Origin: Chloroflexota bacterium | Lineage (GTDB): Bacteria; Chloroflexota; Anaerolineae; Anaerolineales; Anaerolineaceae | Reading direction: 5' to 3' | DNA length: 64,000 bases | Assembly (NCBI GenBank): GCA_029561345.1 | Contig: JAKQJC010000016.1 | Location: 101,159 to 165,158, forward strand | Shown: piece after piece, positions 44,788 to 52,815 of the stretch | How the letters are laid out: the number at the start of each line of letters is the position of its first letter | Numbering within the stretch: the first letter of the stretch is position 1 | Program-made: the position numbers and the translations under genes | The notes under the pieces: generated by a model | Told to the model about the DNA's origin: nothing | Seen by the model: the letters and a program-made list of their open reading frames with translations, nothing else | The model's database searches: none

Positions 44788-45905
44788 AGGTGCTTTCTGT
44801 TTTTGGCACGCGCCCCGAGGCCGTGAAAATGGCGCCGGTGGTGCAGCGCCTGGCGCAGACCCCCGGCATTGAATCGCGGGTGTGCGTCACCGGCCAGCAC
44901 CGCCAGATGCTGGACCAGGTGCTGAACCTGTTCAATATTGTCCCTGAAACGGACCTGAATCTGATGCGCCCCGACCAGAAGCTGGCCGGGCTGACCGCCT
45001 CCATTCTCACCAGCATCGATGAGGTGCTGGCCGCCGAGCAGCCCGATTGGGTGCTGGCTTTGGGCGACACCACCACCGTCATCAGCACCGCCATGGCCGC
45101 CTTTTACCGCAAGATCAAGTTTGGGCATGTGGAGGCCGGGCTGCGCACCAACAACAAATGGCACCCCTTCCCCGAAGAGATCAACCGCCGCATGGCCAGC
45201 CTGCTGGCTGACCTGCATTTTTGTCCCACCGAGTTGAACCGCCAGAACCTGCTGGCCGAAGGCATTGCCGATGAGCGCATTCGCATCACCGGCAACCCCG
45301 CCATTGACGCTCTGCAGGCCATTGCCAGCCGCCCCGCGCCCGCCGAGGTGACGGATCTGCTGGCGCGGCTGGGGGTGGGACCCGGCGGCAAGCGCCTGGT
45401 GCTGATTACCGCCCACCGCCGCGAGAATTTTGGCCAGCCGCTGGAAGATATCCTGGCGGCCCTGCGCCAGATTGCCGGCCGCTACCGCGGGCAGGTTGAA
45501 CTGGTGTATCCGGTGCATCTTAACCCCAACGTGCAGGGTCCGGCGCATGCCGCCCTGGATGGCATTTCCAACATCACCCTGCTGCCGCCGGCGGATTACC
45601 TGCCGATGGTGCACCTGCAAAAGAGCGCGGCGCTGGTGCTGACCGATTCGGGCGGCCTGCAGGAAGAAGCCCCTGCGCTGGGCGTGCCCACCCTGGTGAT
45701 GCGCGAAACCACCGAGCGACCGGAGGGTGTGACCGCCGGAACGCTGCGCCTGGTGGGTTCCGACACGGCGCGCATTGTGGCCGAGGCCAGCCGCTTGCTG
45801 GACGACCCCGAAGCGCATGCCAGCATGGCCCATGCCGCCAACCCCTTTGGCGACGGTCACGCCGCTGAACGCATTGTGGCCGCCCTGCTGGCCGAAGGCG
45901 CCTGA
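44784..45905 (+). CDS. wecB: UDP-N-acetylglucosamine 2-epimerase (non-hydrolysing)
   Basis: 373 residues. FGTRPEAVKMAPVV at the N-terminus, GQHRQMLDQVL, VEAGLRTNN, TAHRRENFGQPLEDI and LTDSGGLQEEAPALGVP all match WecB/MnaA. Converts UDP-GlcNAc to UDP-ManNAc. Start overlaps the wecC stop. Confidence 0.96.
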   Translation: MKVLSVFGTRPEAVKMAPVVQRLAQTPGIESRVCVTGQHRQMLDQVLNLFNIVPETDLNLMRPDQKLAGLTASILTSIDEVLAAEQPDWVLALGDTTTVISTAMAAFYRKIKFGHVEAGLRTNNKWHPFPEEINRRMASLLADLHFCPTELNRQNLLAEGIADERIRITGNPAIDALQAIASRPAPAEVTDLLARLGVGPGGKRLVLITAHRRENFGQPLEDILAALRQIAGRYRGQVELVYPVHLNPNVQGPAHAALDGISNITLLPPADYLPMVHLQKSAALVLTDSGGLQEEAPALGVPTLVMRETTERPEGVTAGTLRLVGSDTARIVAEASRLLDDPEAHASMAHAANPFGDGHAAERIVAALLAEGA

Positions 45906-45916
45906 AAGGACCGCCC

Positions 45917-46372
45917 GTGGCAAGCGACGCCTACACTTCCCTGGTTTATGCGCGGCGCTGGCCTGTGCTGGGCCGCCTGGCCTACCTGCTGCTGAAGCTG
46001 CTGGGGGCCGAAATTCCGCGCCGCGTGCCGGTGGGACCGGGTTTCATTCTGGCCCACGGCGGGTTTGGCGTGGTGATCCACAGCAAGGCGCAGATCGGCG
46101 CCAACGTGCGCATTTATCCCGGCGTGACCCTGGGCCGCGGCGATGTTTATCTGCCGGCAGAGCAATCGCGTTTTGAAGGCATTGTGGTGGAAGATGACGT
46201 CATCGTGGGCACGGGCGCCAAGGTGCTGTGCAGCGAGGGCGTGCTGCGCCTGCGGCGCGGCAGCGTGGTGGGGGCCAATGCCGTGCTGACCCAATCCACC
46301 GGTGAATATGAAATTTGGGCAGGCATGCCCGCCAAATGCGTGGGCCAGCGCCCGCGCCCGGAGGCCGCATGA
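45917..46372 (+). CDS. hexapeptide-repeat (left-handed beta-helix) acyltransferase
   Basis: 151 residues starting at GTG 45917 (AAAGGA 6 nt upstream). Serine-acetyltransferase-like beta-helix with hexad repeats (IHSKAQIGANVRIYPGVTLG, VGTGAKVLCSEGVLRLRRGSVVGANAVL) and a CoA-pocket His in ILAHGGFGVVIH. It probably O- or N-acetylates a sugar intermediate of the glycan made here. The next gene overlaps its stop. Confidence 0.85.
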   Translation: MASDAYTSLVYARRWPVLGRLAYLLLKLLGAEIPRRVPVGPGFILAHGGFGVVIHSKAQIGANVRIYPGVTLGRGDVYLPAEQSRFEGIVVEDDVIVGTGAKVLCSEGVLRLRRGSVVGANAVLTQSTGEYEIWAGMPAKCVGQRPRPEAA

Positions 46373-47385
46373 GCGGCGAAACCATCGGCCTGGTGCCGCG
46401 CCTGGGCGGGCTGGGGGGCATGGTGTCGTTTCAGGCCCGCCTGATGGCCGGCCTTGAAGCGCGCGGTGTGGCCACCACCTTTGACCTGGCCGATCCGCGC
46501 CTTGCAGCCATCCTGATCATCGGCGGCACCCGCCATGTGGGCGCGCTGTGGCAGGCGCGGCGGCGCGGCGTGCGCCTGGTGCAGCGCCTGAACGGCATGA
46601 ACTGGCTGCACCGCCGCCAGAAAACCAGCCTGAAGGGCTTTCTGCGCGCCGAGGGCAACAACCGTCTGCTGGCCTTCATCCGCCGCAACCTGGCCCACCG
46701 CATTGTTTACCAGAGCGGCTTTTCGCGCGATTGGTGGAACCGCGTTTTCGGGACCATCCACAAACCCCAGCAGGTCACCTACAACGGCATTGATTTGAGC
46801 CGCGCCACCCCCGCAGGCCCCGGCGAGCGACCGGCAGACCGGCTGCGCCTGCTGCTGGTGGAGGGGCATCTTTCGGCAGATAACCGCCAGGGGCTGGATA
46901 ACGCCCTGGCGCTGACGCGCGCCCTGCGCGAAAACCACCGCCTGCCCGTGGAACTGACCGTGGCGGGCGATGTGCCGGAGAGCATCCGCGCCGCCTGCCC
47001 GGCAGACCTGCCGGTGACCTGGGCGGGGGTGCTCAAGCGGGATGAGATTCTCACCCTCGATCGTTCCTCTCATTTGCTTTTTTCGGGCGACCTGAACGCC
47101 GCCTGCCCCAACAGCGTGATCGAAGCCCTGGCCTGCGGCCTGCCGGTGGCCGCCTATGATACCGGCGCCCTGGCTGAAATGGTGCAGGGCGGGGCGGGCT
47201 GCGTGGCCCCCTACGGCGCCGATTTCTGGAAGCTGGAGCCGCCCCAGGTGGCGCCGTTGGCCGAAGCCGCCGCCGGGGTGCTGCAAAACCAGCCGGCTTA
47301 CCGCGCGGCAGCCCGCGCCCGCGCCGAGGCAGTTTTTGGCCTCGAAACCATGCTGGAAGGCTACCTGGAGGCTTTGCTGGGATGA
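46369..47385 (+). CDS. GT4 family glycosyltransferase
   Basis: 338 residues from the ATG overlapping the previous stop. N-terminus LGGLGGMVSFQARL; C-terminal donor site CPNSVIEALACGLPVAAYDTG with the conserved E-x7-E-like arrangement. No membrane helices. Substrate unknown; the three consecutive GT4 genes differ strongly in sequence and so probably add different sugars. Confidence 0.88.
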   Translation: MSGETIGLVPRLGGLGGMVSFQARLMAGLEARGVATTFDLADPRLAAILIIGGTRHVGALWQARRRGVRLVQRLNGMNWLHRRQKTSLKGFLRAEGNNRLLAFIRRNLAHRIVYQSGFSRDWWNRVFGTIHKPQQVTYNGIDLSRATPAGPGERPADRLRLLLVEGHLSADNRQGLDNALALTRALRENHRLPVELTVAGDVPESIRAACPADLPVTWAGVLKRDEILTLDRSSHLLFSGDLNAACPNSVIEALACGLPVAAYDTGALAEMVQGGAGCVAPYGADFWKLEPPQVAPLAEAAAGVLQNQPAYRAAARARAEAVFGLETMLEGYLEALLG

Positions 47386-48479
47386 GCGAAGCGCTTTTTG
47401 ACGGACGCCTGGCGGTCATTCAGCGGGTGCTGCCCTCGTACCGCGCCCCCTTTTTTGAAATGCTGGCGGGCGCCTGCAGCGGCGGGCTGACCCTGCTGGC
47501 CGGGCAGCCGCGCCCTGATGAGGCCATTGATGCGGTTGATGCCATTCGCGGCGTGAACCTGATCCGGCTGCAAAACCGCCACCTTTTCAAAGGTCCGGCT
47601 TACCTGTGCATTCAGCGCGGGCTCGAAGCCGCCCTGCGGCAGGCAAACCCCGATGCCCTGATTGTGGAAGCCAACCCGCGCTATTTGAGCACCCCGCCCG
47701 CCCTGCGCTGGATGAAGCGCCAGAACCGCCCGGTGATTGGCTGGGGATTGGGCGCGGGCGGCGGCGCGCTGGCGTTTTTGCGCCGCTCTTTCCTGATGCA
47801 GTTTGACGCTCTGCTGACCTACAGTCAAACCGGCGCCGCCGGTTATGCCGCGGCAGGCTTCAACCCGGCGCGTATTTTTGTGGCCCCCAATGCCGCCGCC
47901 GGACGCCCGCGCCAGGCCCTGCCGCAGCGCGCGCCTGGCTTCAGCGGCCGGCCGGTGGTGCTGTTTGTGGGCCGCCTGCAAACCCGCAAGCGCCTGGACC
48001 TGCTGCTGCAGGCCTGCGCCGCCCTGCCCGAAGCCCTGCAGCCGCGCCTGGTCATCGTTGGCGACGGCCCGGCGCGCCCTGAAGTGGAGAGCGCCGTCCA
48101 AAGCTTCTATCCTTCAGCCGAACTGGCCGGGGCGCAGCACGGCCCCGCCCTGGAACCGTATTTCAGGCAGGCGGACCTGTTCGTCCTGCCGGGGACGGGC
48201 GGGCTGGCCGTGCAGCAGGCCATGAGCTGGGGCCTGCCGGTGATTGCCGCTGAAGCCGACGGCACCCAGGCCGACCTGGTGCGCGCGGAAAACGGCTGGC
48301 AGGTGCAGCCCAGCAGCCTGGACTCGCTGACCGCAGCCCTGTCCGATGCCCTGGGCGATGCCGCCCGCCTGCGCCAGATGGGCGCCGCCTCGTACCGCAT
48401 TGTGGCTGAAGAAATCAACCTTGAAAGCATGACGGCCGCCTTCATCAAGGCCCTGCAGGCCGTCCGTTCACATTCATAG
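47382..48479 (+). CDS. GT4 family glycosyltransferase
   Basis: 365 residues. VVLFVGRLQTRKRLDLLLQA and VIVGDGPARPEVE are the GT4 donor domain; GLAVQQAMSWGLPVIAAEADGTQADLV contains the nucleotide-sugar contacts. The usual first Glu of the EX7E motif appears as Gln in AVQQAMSW. ATGA overlap with the previous gene. Acceptor unknown. Confidence 0.88.
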   Translation: MSEALFDGRLAVIQRVLPSYRAPFFEMLAGACSGGLTLLAGQPRPDEAIDAVDAIRGVNLIRLQNRHLFKGPAYLCIQRGLEAALRQANPDALIVEANPRYLSTPPALRWMKRQNRPVIGWGLGAGGGALAFLRRSFLMQFDALLTYSQTGAAGYAAAGFNPARIFVAPNAAAGRPRQALPQRAPGFSGRPVVLFVGRLQTRKRLDLLLQACAALPEALQPRLVIVGDGPARPEVESAVQSFYPSAELAGAQHGPALEPYFRQADLFVLPGTGGLAVQQAMSWGLPVIAAEADGTQADLVRAENGWQVQPSSLDSLTAALSDALGDAARLRQMGAASYRIVAEEINLESMTAAFIKALQAVRSHS

Positions 48480-48489
48480 GATAACCCGC

Positions 48490-49677
48490 ATGCACATCCT
48501 TCTCTTGGCCGATGGCCGCAGCCCCACCACCCGCCGCTGGCTGGCCAGCCTGCTGGAAGGCGGCCTGGAAGTCAGCCTTATTTCCACCTTTCCCTGCCAG
48601 CAGCCCGACGGCCTGCGCTCGTTTGACGTGATGCCGGTGGCTTTTGGCGCCCTCGGCGGCACCCAGGCCACCCCGGTGCCCGGCGGCGGCTGGCTGCGCG
48701 AACAGGTGAAGCGTTTCCGCCCGGCTTTTCTGGGCCTGCGCCACCTGGCCGGACCGCTTTCGGTGCTGCGCGCGGCCGGCGCTTTCCGCGCCCGCGCCGC
48801 CGAACTGGCACCCGATATCATCCACGCCCTGCGCATTCCTTTTGAGGGCATGCTGGCCTCCTATGCGCCGCCCAAAGCCCGCCTGGTGGTGTCCATTTGG
48901 GGCAACGACCTGACCCTGCATGCCCAGGGCTCGCCCTTCATGCGCGCCCTCAGCCAGCGCTGCCTGCGCCGCGCCGACGGCCTGATGGCCGACGCCAGCC
49001 GTGATTTGCGCCTGGGGCGGCTGTGGGGCCTGCGCCCGGAATGTCCGACCCTGGCCGTGCCCGGTTCGGGCGGGCTGGACCTGAAAGTGCTGCATAAAAC
49101 CGGCGACGCCTTTGATATGGGCCTGCCGGCCGGCGTGCCGCTGGTGATTAACCCGCGCGGACTGCGTCCGGGCAGTGTGTATCACGAAACCTTTTTCGAG
49201 GCGGCTTCTTTTGTGCTGCGCAGCATGCCCGAGGTGCTTTTCCTCTGCCCGGCCATGGCCGGCCAACCCGAAGCCCTCACCTGGGTGGAGCGCTTTGGCC
49301 TCAAACGCCATGTGCGCCTGATGCCCACCCTGCCCCAAACCCAGCTCTGGGACCTGTTCCACAACGCCCAGGTGTTTGTCTCGCCGAGCGCCCACGACGG
49401 CACCCCCAACACCTTCCTTGAGGCCATTGCCTGCGGCTGTTTCCCCATCTGCGGGGATATTGAAAGCCTGCGCGAATGGGTGGTGCCGGGGGTCAACGGG
49501 CTGCTGGTGCCGCCCACCAGCCCGGATGTGCTGGCGGGGGCCATCCAGCAGGCGCTGGAACAGCCCGCCCTGCGCTCCCGCGCTGCCGCCTACAATGCCC
49601 GATTGATCGCTGAACGCGCCGAGGTCAGCGCCGTGCGCCAGCAGGTGCTGGCTTTCTACGAAGCGCTGGCAGGGTGA
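48490..49677 (+). CDS. GT4 family glycosyltransferase
   Basis: 395 residues beginning MHILLLADGRSPTTRRWL. C-terminal donor domain has NTFLEAIACGCFPICGDIESLREWV with the conserved Glu positions and GVNGLLVPP. WGNDLTLHAQGSPFM in the N-terminal domain is common in sugar transferases of this group. Last gene of the cluster; it ends without a visible terminator. No flippase, polymerase or priming transferase lies in the cluster. Confidence 0.88.
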   Translation: MHILLLADGRSPTTRRWLASLLEGGLEVSLISTFPCQQPDGLRSFDVMPVAFGALGGTQATPVPGGGWLREQVKRFRPAFLGLRHLAGPLSVLRAAGAFRARAAELAPDIIHALRIPFEGMLASYAPPKARLVVSIWGNDLTLHAQGSPFMRALSQRCLRRADGLMADASRDLRLGRLWGLRPECPTLAVPGSGGLDLKVLHKTGDAFDMGLPAGVPLVINPRGLRPGSVYHETFFEAASFVLRSMPEVLFLCPAMAGQPEALTWVERFGLKRHVRLMPTLPQTQLWDLFHNAQVFVSPSAHDGTPNTFLEAIACGCFPICGDIESLREWVVPGVNGLLVPPTSPDVLAGAIQQALEQPALRSRAAAYNARLIAERAEVSAVRQQVLAFYEALAG

Positions 49678-49752
49678 TTCCTGGAGAAATGGGCAATAGC
49701 CAGACAGACGTTATTCTACAATTTATGATGACCAGATTGCCTTAGAGGGACT

Positions 49753-50463
49753 ATGAAAATCACAAGACAATGGATCATTGTGGCGGTCATCGCCGCGGTG
49801 GGGGTGTTGATTGTGGCTTTCACCTTCACGGCCCTGATCAAACAGCCGCGTTCGGTCACCGCGGAAGCGCTTCTTGAAAAGACTGCCACCGCGACGCCCA
49901 TCATCCCGACGGCGACACCCAGAAAAATAACCGCCACGCCCAAAACCACGACGCCCACGGTCAAAGTGGTCACCCCGACACCGCGGCCCACCGCCACCCC
50001 GGAACTGCTTGAAAATGGCTGGTATCTTTACCACGATCCAGATGGGGAGTTTTCGTTTGAATATCCCAAAGACACATTTCTTCAAGCTGGAACAAGGAAG
50101 ACTGATTCAACGAAATTTGTAGAAATGCAATTTCGTCTTCCTGTGGGGGGATATCAGGGAATGAGTATCCGTCTTATTCCCAATCCAAAGAATTTGCAAG
50201 GAATGGAAATCATAGATGGGTTGTATCAGAAAAAAAACAAGACCACGCCGGAAGAAGTGAAAGAGTCCTATAAAAAAATTGAAATCAACGGCATGAAAGG
50301 CTTCAGCGTGACAATGCGAGACGCGAATACAGAGATCACGATTATCATCCCGGTAAAGGGCAAGTATTTCATGATCTCGCCCGTTCACAGTACGGTGGCG
50401 GTCAGCGTGGATGAACAGACGCTGAAAATCTTTTACCAGGTCATTGAATCGCTGAAATATTAG
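49753..50463 (+). CDS. membrane-anchored protein with Thr-Pro linker and PsbP-like domain
   Basis: 236 residues. One N-terminal helix (about 7-29), a Thr/Pro/Ala-rich linker (about 38-82), then a 150-residue domain starting GWYLYHDPDGEFSFEYPKD that resembles PsbP/DUF1795-like domains of lipoproteins. The encoded C-terminal part is visibly less GC-rich than the linker. TACAAT (49717-49722) is a possible -10. Function unknown. Confidence 0.65.
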   Translation: MKITRQWIIVAVIAAVGVLIVAFTFTALIKQPRSVTAEALLEKTATATPIIPTATPRKITATPKTTTPTVKVVTPTPRPTATPELLENGWYLYHDPDGEFSFEYPKDTFLQAGTRKTDSTKFVEMQFRLPVGGYQGMSIRLIPNPKNLQGMEIIDGLYQKKNKTTPEEVKESYKKIEINGMKGFSVTMRDANTEITIIIPVKGKYFMISPVHSTVAVSVDEQTLKIFYQVIESLKY

Positions 50464-50480
50464 GCGGCTGCGGTTTCTCT

Positions 50481-50535
50481 CTACCCCCGGCGCACGATCC
50501 CTTACTGCCAGGCAAACACGGCCGCCTGGGTGCGG
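50481..50535 (-). pseudogene. remnant of a second NarL-type response-regulator 3' end
   Basis: These 55 bp align without gaps to the last 55 bp of the intact response-regulator gene (50596-50650), 45 of 55 identical by my count. On the minus strand they read RTQAAVFAWQ, a TAA stop, GIVRRG and a final stop, the same ending as the intact gene apart from the internal stop. The rest of the copy is absent. Confidence 0.75.
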
Positions 50536-50538
50536 CCT

Positions 50539-50566
50539 GCCCTCGTGAGCGCAGCGAAACGAGGGC
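50539..50566. repeat. small palindromic element between the duplicated ends
   Basis: GCCCTCGT (50539-50546) and ACGAGGGC (50559-50566) form an 8-bp stem around GAGCGCAGCGAA. It has the look of a REP-like dispersed unit and lies between the two response-regulator ends. Confidence 0.5.
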
Positions 50567-50595
50567 TTGCCGCCGCCGGGACACCAGCCATTTCT

Positions 50596-51249
50596 CTATC
50601 CCCTTCTTACAATGCCTTCCTGCCAGGCAAATACCGCCGCCTGGGTGCGGTCAGCCAGGTGCAGCTTGTTGAGAATGTTGGTGATGTGGCTCTTGACCGT
50701 TTTTTCGCTGATCACCAGGCTTTCGGCAATTTCCTGGTTGTTTTTTCCCGCAGCAATCAATTTCAGCACATCCAGTTCACGCCCGGTCAGCTCGGTGAAG
50801 GGGTTGGCCGCCTCGTGGCGCGCGCCGTGCATTTCCTTCACCAAACGGGCCGCCACCCGCGAATTCAGCACCGCTTCGCCGCAGTGCGCCTTACGGATAG
50901 CGTCGGCCAGTTCGTCGGGATCAATATCCTTAAGCACATAAGAAAGCGCCCCGGCGCGGATAGCCGGGAAGATATGTTCGTCATCGTGATAACTGGTGAG
51001 CACAATCACCTGGGTGCGCGGGCTGAGCTTTTTCACCAGGCGGGTGGCTTCCACTCCGTCCATGCCGGGCATCAGCAGGTCCATCAGCACCACATCGGGG
51101 GCGTGCTGCGCCACCAGGTCCAGGGCCTCCTGCCCGTTGGCGGCCTCGCCAATCACCTGGATGTCGCTGAGGGTTTTAAAGTAGCTTTTGAGGCCCAGGC
51201 GCACCATGCCGTGGTCATCCACCAGCAGCACCGTGATGGGTTCGTTCAT
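50596..51249 (-). CDS. NarL/FixJ-type DNA-binding response regulator
   Basis: 217 residues from the ATG at 51249, which overlaps the kinase stop (ATGA). Receiver domain with Asp11-Asp12 and phospho-acceptor Asp57 (LMDLLMPGMDG), Lys and Thr switch residues, and a LuxR-type HTH (LTGRELDVLKLIAAGKNNQEIAESL, KTVKSHITNILNKL). It is the last gene of the ABC exporter / sensor operon. A candidate binding site is the inverted repeat at 56073-56097 upstream of the operon. Confidence 0.95.
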   Translation of the reverse strand: MNEPITVLLVDDHGMVRLGLKSYFKTLSDIQVIGEAANGQEALDLVAQHAPDVVLMDLLMPGMDGVEATRLVKKLSPRTQVIVLTSYHDDEHIFPAIRAGALSYVLKDIDPDELADAIRKAHCGEAVLNSRVAARLVKEMHGARHEAANPFTELTGRELDVLKLIAAGKNNQEIAESLVISEKTVKSHITNILNKLHLADRTQAAVFAWQEGIVRRG

Positions 51250-52805
51250 GCAATTTCTCCCTTCTGGATCGGGATGGATACCGTCAACCATACCCCGCCT
51301 TCGTTCCCGCTCTGGATGGTGAAATCGCCCTGCAGGGCTTCGGCGCGCTGCTTCATGCTCTGCAGGCCAAAGGCGCGGTCGCTTTGCAGGGCCGGGTCGA
51401 AGCCGCGGCCGTTATCCTGAACGCTCAGGACCACCTTTTCGGCGTCATAAGCCAGGGTCAAATCCACCTGCGAGGCCGAGCTGTGGCGCGCCACATTGGA
51501 AAGCGCCTCCTGGGCAATGCGGTAAAGGGCCTGTTCGGCGGCCAGAGGCAGGCTGCGCTGGCCTGAAACGTGGTAACTGTAAAGAATGCGCGTGTGCTGG
51601 TTCCAGGTGGCCAGATATTTTTTCAAGGCTTCGGCCAGGCCCTGTCCTTCGAGGGCGGCCGGGCGCAGCTCGGCAATGATCAGCCCCAGGTCCTGCTGGG
51701 TGGCTTTGACCAGGGTTTCAGCCTCCTGCAGGCTGGCGCGCGCCGCCGCGGGATCTGAATCGAGGGTGTTTTTGGCGGCGCGAAGCTGCATCAGGGTGGC
51801 AAAGGTCTGCTGTTTCACCGTGTCGTGCAGGTCGCGCGCCAGGCGGTTGCGTTCTTCCATCAAGGCCAGCTCCTGCTGGGTTTCCAGCAGATTCTGAACG
51901 CGCTCGGCCATATTGCGCATGCGGTTGCTCAGCACGCCAATTTCATCCTTGCCGTGGTCGCGCGGCTTGACCTCAAAATTGCCCTCACTCCAGGCATCTG
52001 CGGCGGCGGTGAGGTTGCTCAGGCGGCGGGTGAGCCCGCGCGACATGATGAAGCCGAACAGCAGCCCAAAGGGAATCACCGCGCACAGCAGCATCACCCC
52101 GGTCACGGTCAGGATGACGAGGCCGAGGATGGCCGCCGGGATCAGGTCGCCAAGCGGCGGGGGCGGGGTGATGGTGACCACCACCACCCCCACCAGCTTG
52201 TCTTCCATCCGGTCAGCGCCGCCCACCGGCTGTTCAGCCGGCGGCACCGCCACCGTCACTGGAAAGGCCATGCGGTAAAGCCCATTTTCGGCCACATAAT
52301 AGGCGTTAAAATCCACCGGATTCTTTTCGGCATAGGTGCGGTTGGTGGCCAAGGCCAGCGGGCCGTTTTTGAAGGCCTCATCGGCGGTGGTGAAAACCCG
52401 CCCGATCCGGCCGGCACATTCGGGCGCGCAGGCCAGAATTTTCCCTTCCGGATCCAGCACCAGCAGCGCTTCGCCGGCGGCATAGCGCGAAGGCGGGGTG
52501 TAGAAGGGGATGAAGGAGGAGGGGCGGGGCGTTTCGCTCTGTCTGACATAGGTCACCCAGTTTTGCAGCCCTTCCAGGTCTTCGCTGCCGGGCTTAAGGT
52601 AATCGGCGGCCGAAACCCGCAGGTCGTTCTGGATGATATAGATGTAGGTATCGGAGGTGCGCCAGAACGCCAGAACAAACAGCCCGGCGCCTGCCAGCAC
52701 TTCCAGGGCCAGCAGAGCCAGCACCGTCACCAGGGTGTAGGTGAGCACCAGGCGGCCGCGCAGTCCGCGGAACGACAGGATAAACCGGGCTAATCGTTCA
52801 AGCAT
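51246..52805 (-). CDS. sensor histidine kinase (HisKA_3 / NarX-like)
   Basis: 519 residues from the ATG at 52805; an in-frame ATG at 52829 inside the permease end is an alternative. Two membrane helices (about 16-40 and 220-250) flank an extracytoplasmic domain of about 180 residues with two Cys in ACAPECAG. Then HAMP, a HisKA_3 domain with ERNRLARDLHDTVKQQ (phospho-His), and an ATPase with NVARHSSAS and DNGRGFDP. It senses an external or membrane signal and phosphorylates the adjacent response regulator. Confidence 0.93.
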   Translation of the reverse strand: MLERLARFILSFRGLRGRLVLTYTLVTVLALLALEVLAGAGLFVLAFWRTSDTYIYIIQNDLRVSAADYLKPGSEDLEGLQNWVTYVRQSETPRPSSFIPFYTPPSRYAAGEALLVLDPEGKILACAPECAGRIGRVFTTADEAFKNGPLALATNRTYAEKNPVDFNAYYVAENGLYRMAFPVTVAVPPAEQPVGGADRMEDKLVGVVVVTITPPPPLGDLIPAAILGLVILTVTGVMLLCAVIPFGLLFGFIMSRGLTRRLSNLTAAADAWSEGNFEVKPRDHGKDEIGVLSNRMRNMAERVQNLLETQQELALMEERNRLARDLHDTVKQQTFATLMQLRAAKNTLDSDPAAARASLQEAETLVKATQQDLGLIIAELRPAALEGQGLAEALKKYLATWNQHTRILYSYHVSGQRSLPLAAEQALYRIAQEALSNVARHSSASQVDLTLAYDAEKVVLSVQDNGRGFDPALQSDRAFGLQSMKQRAEALQGDFTIQSGNEGGVWLTVSIPIQKGEIA

Positions 52806-52815
52806 GGTGATTATC

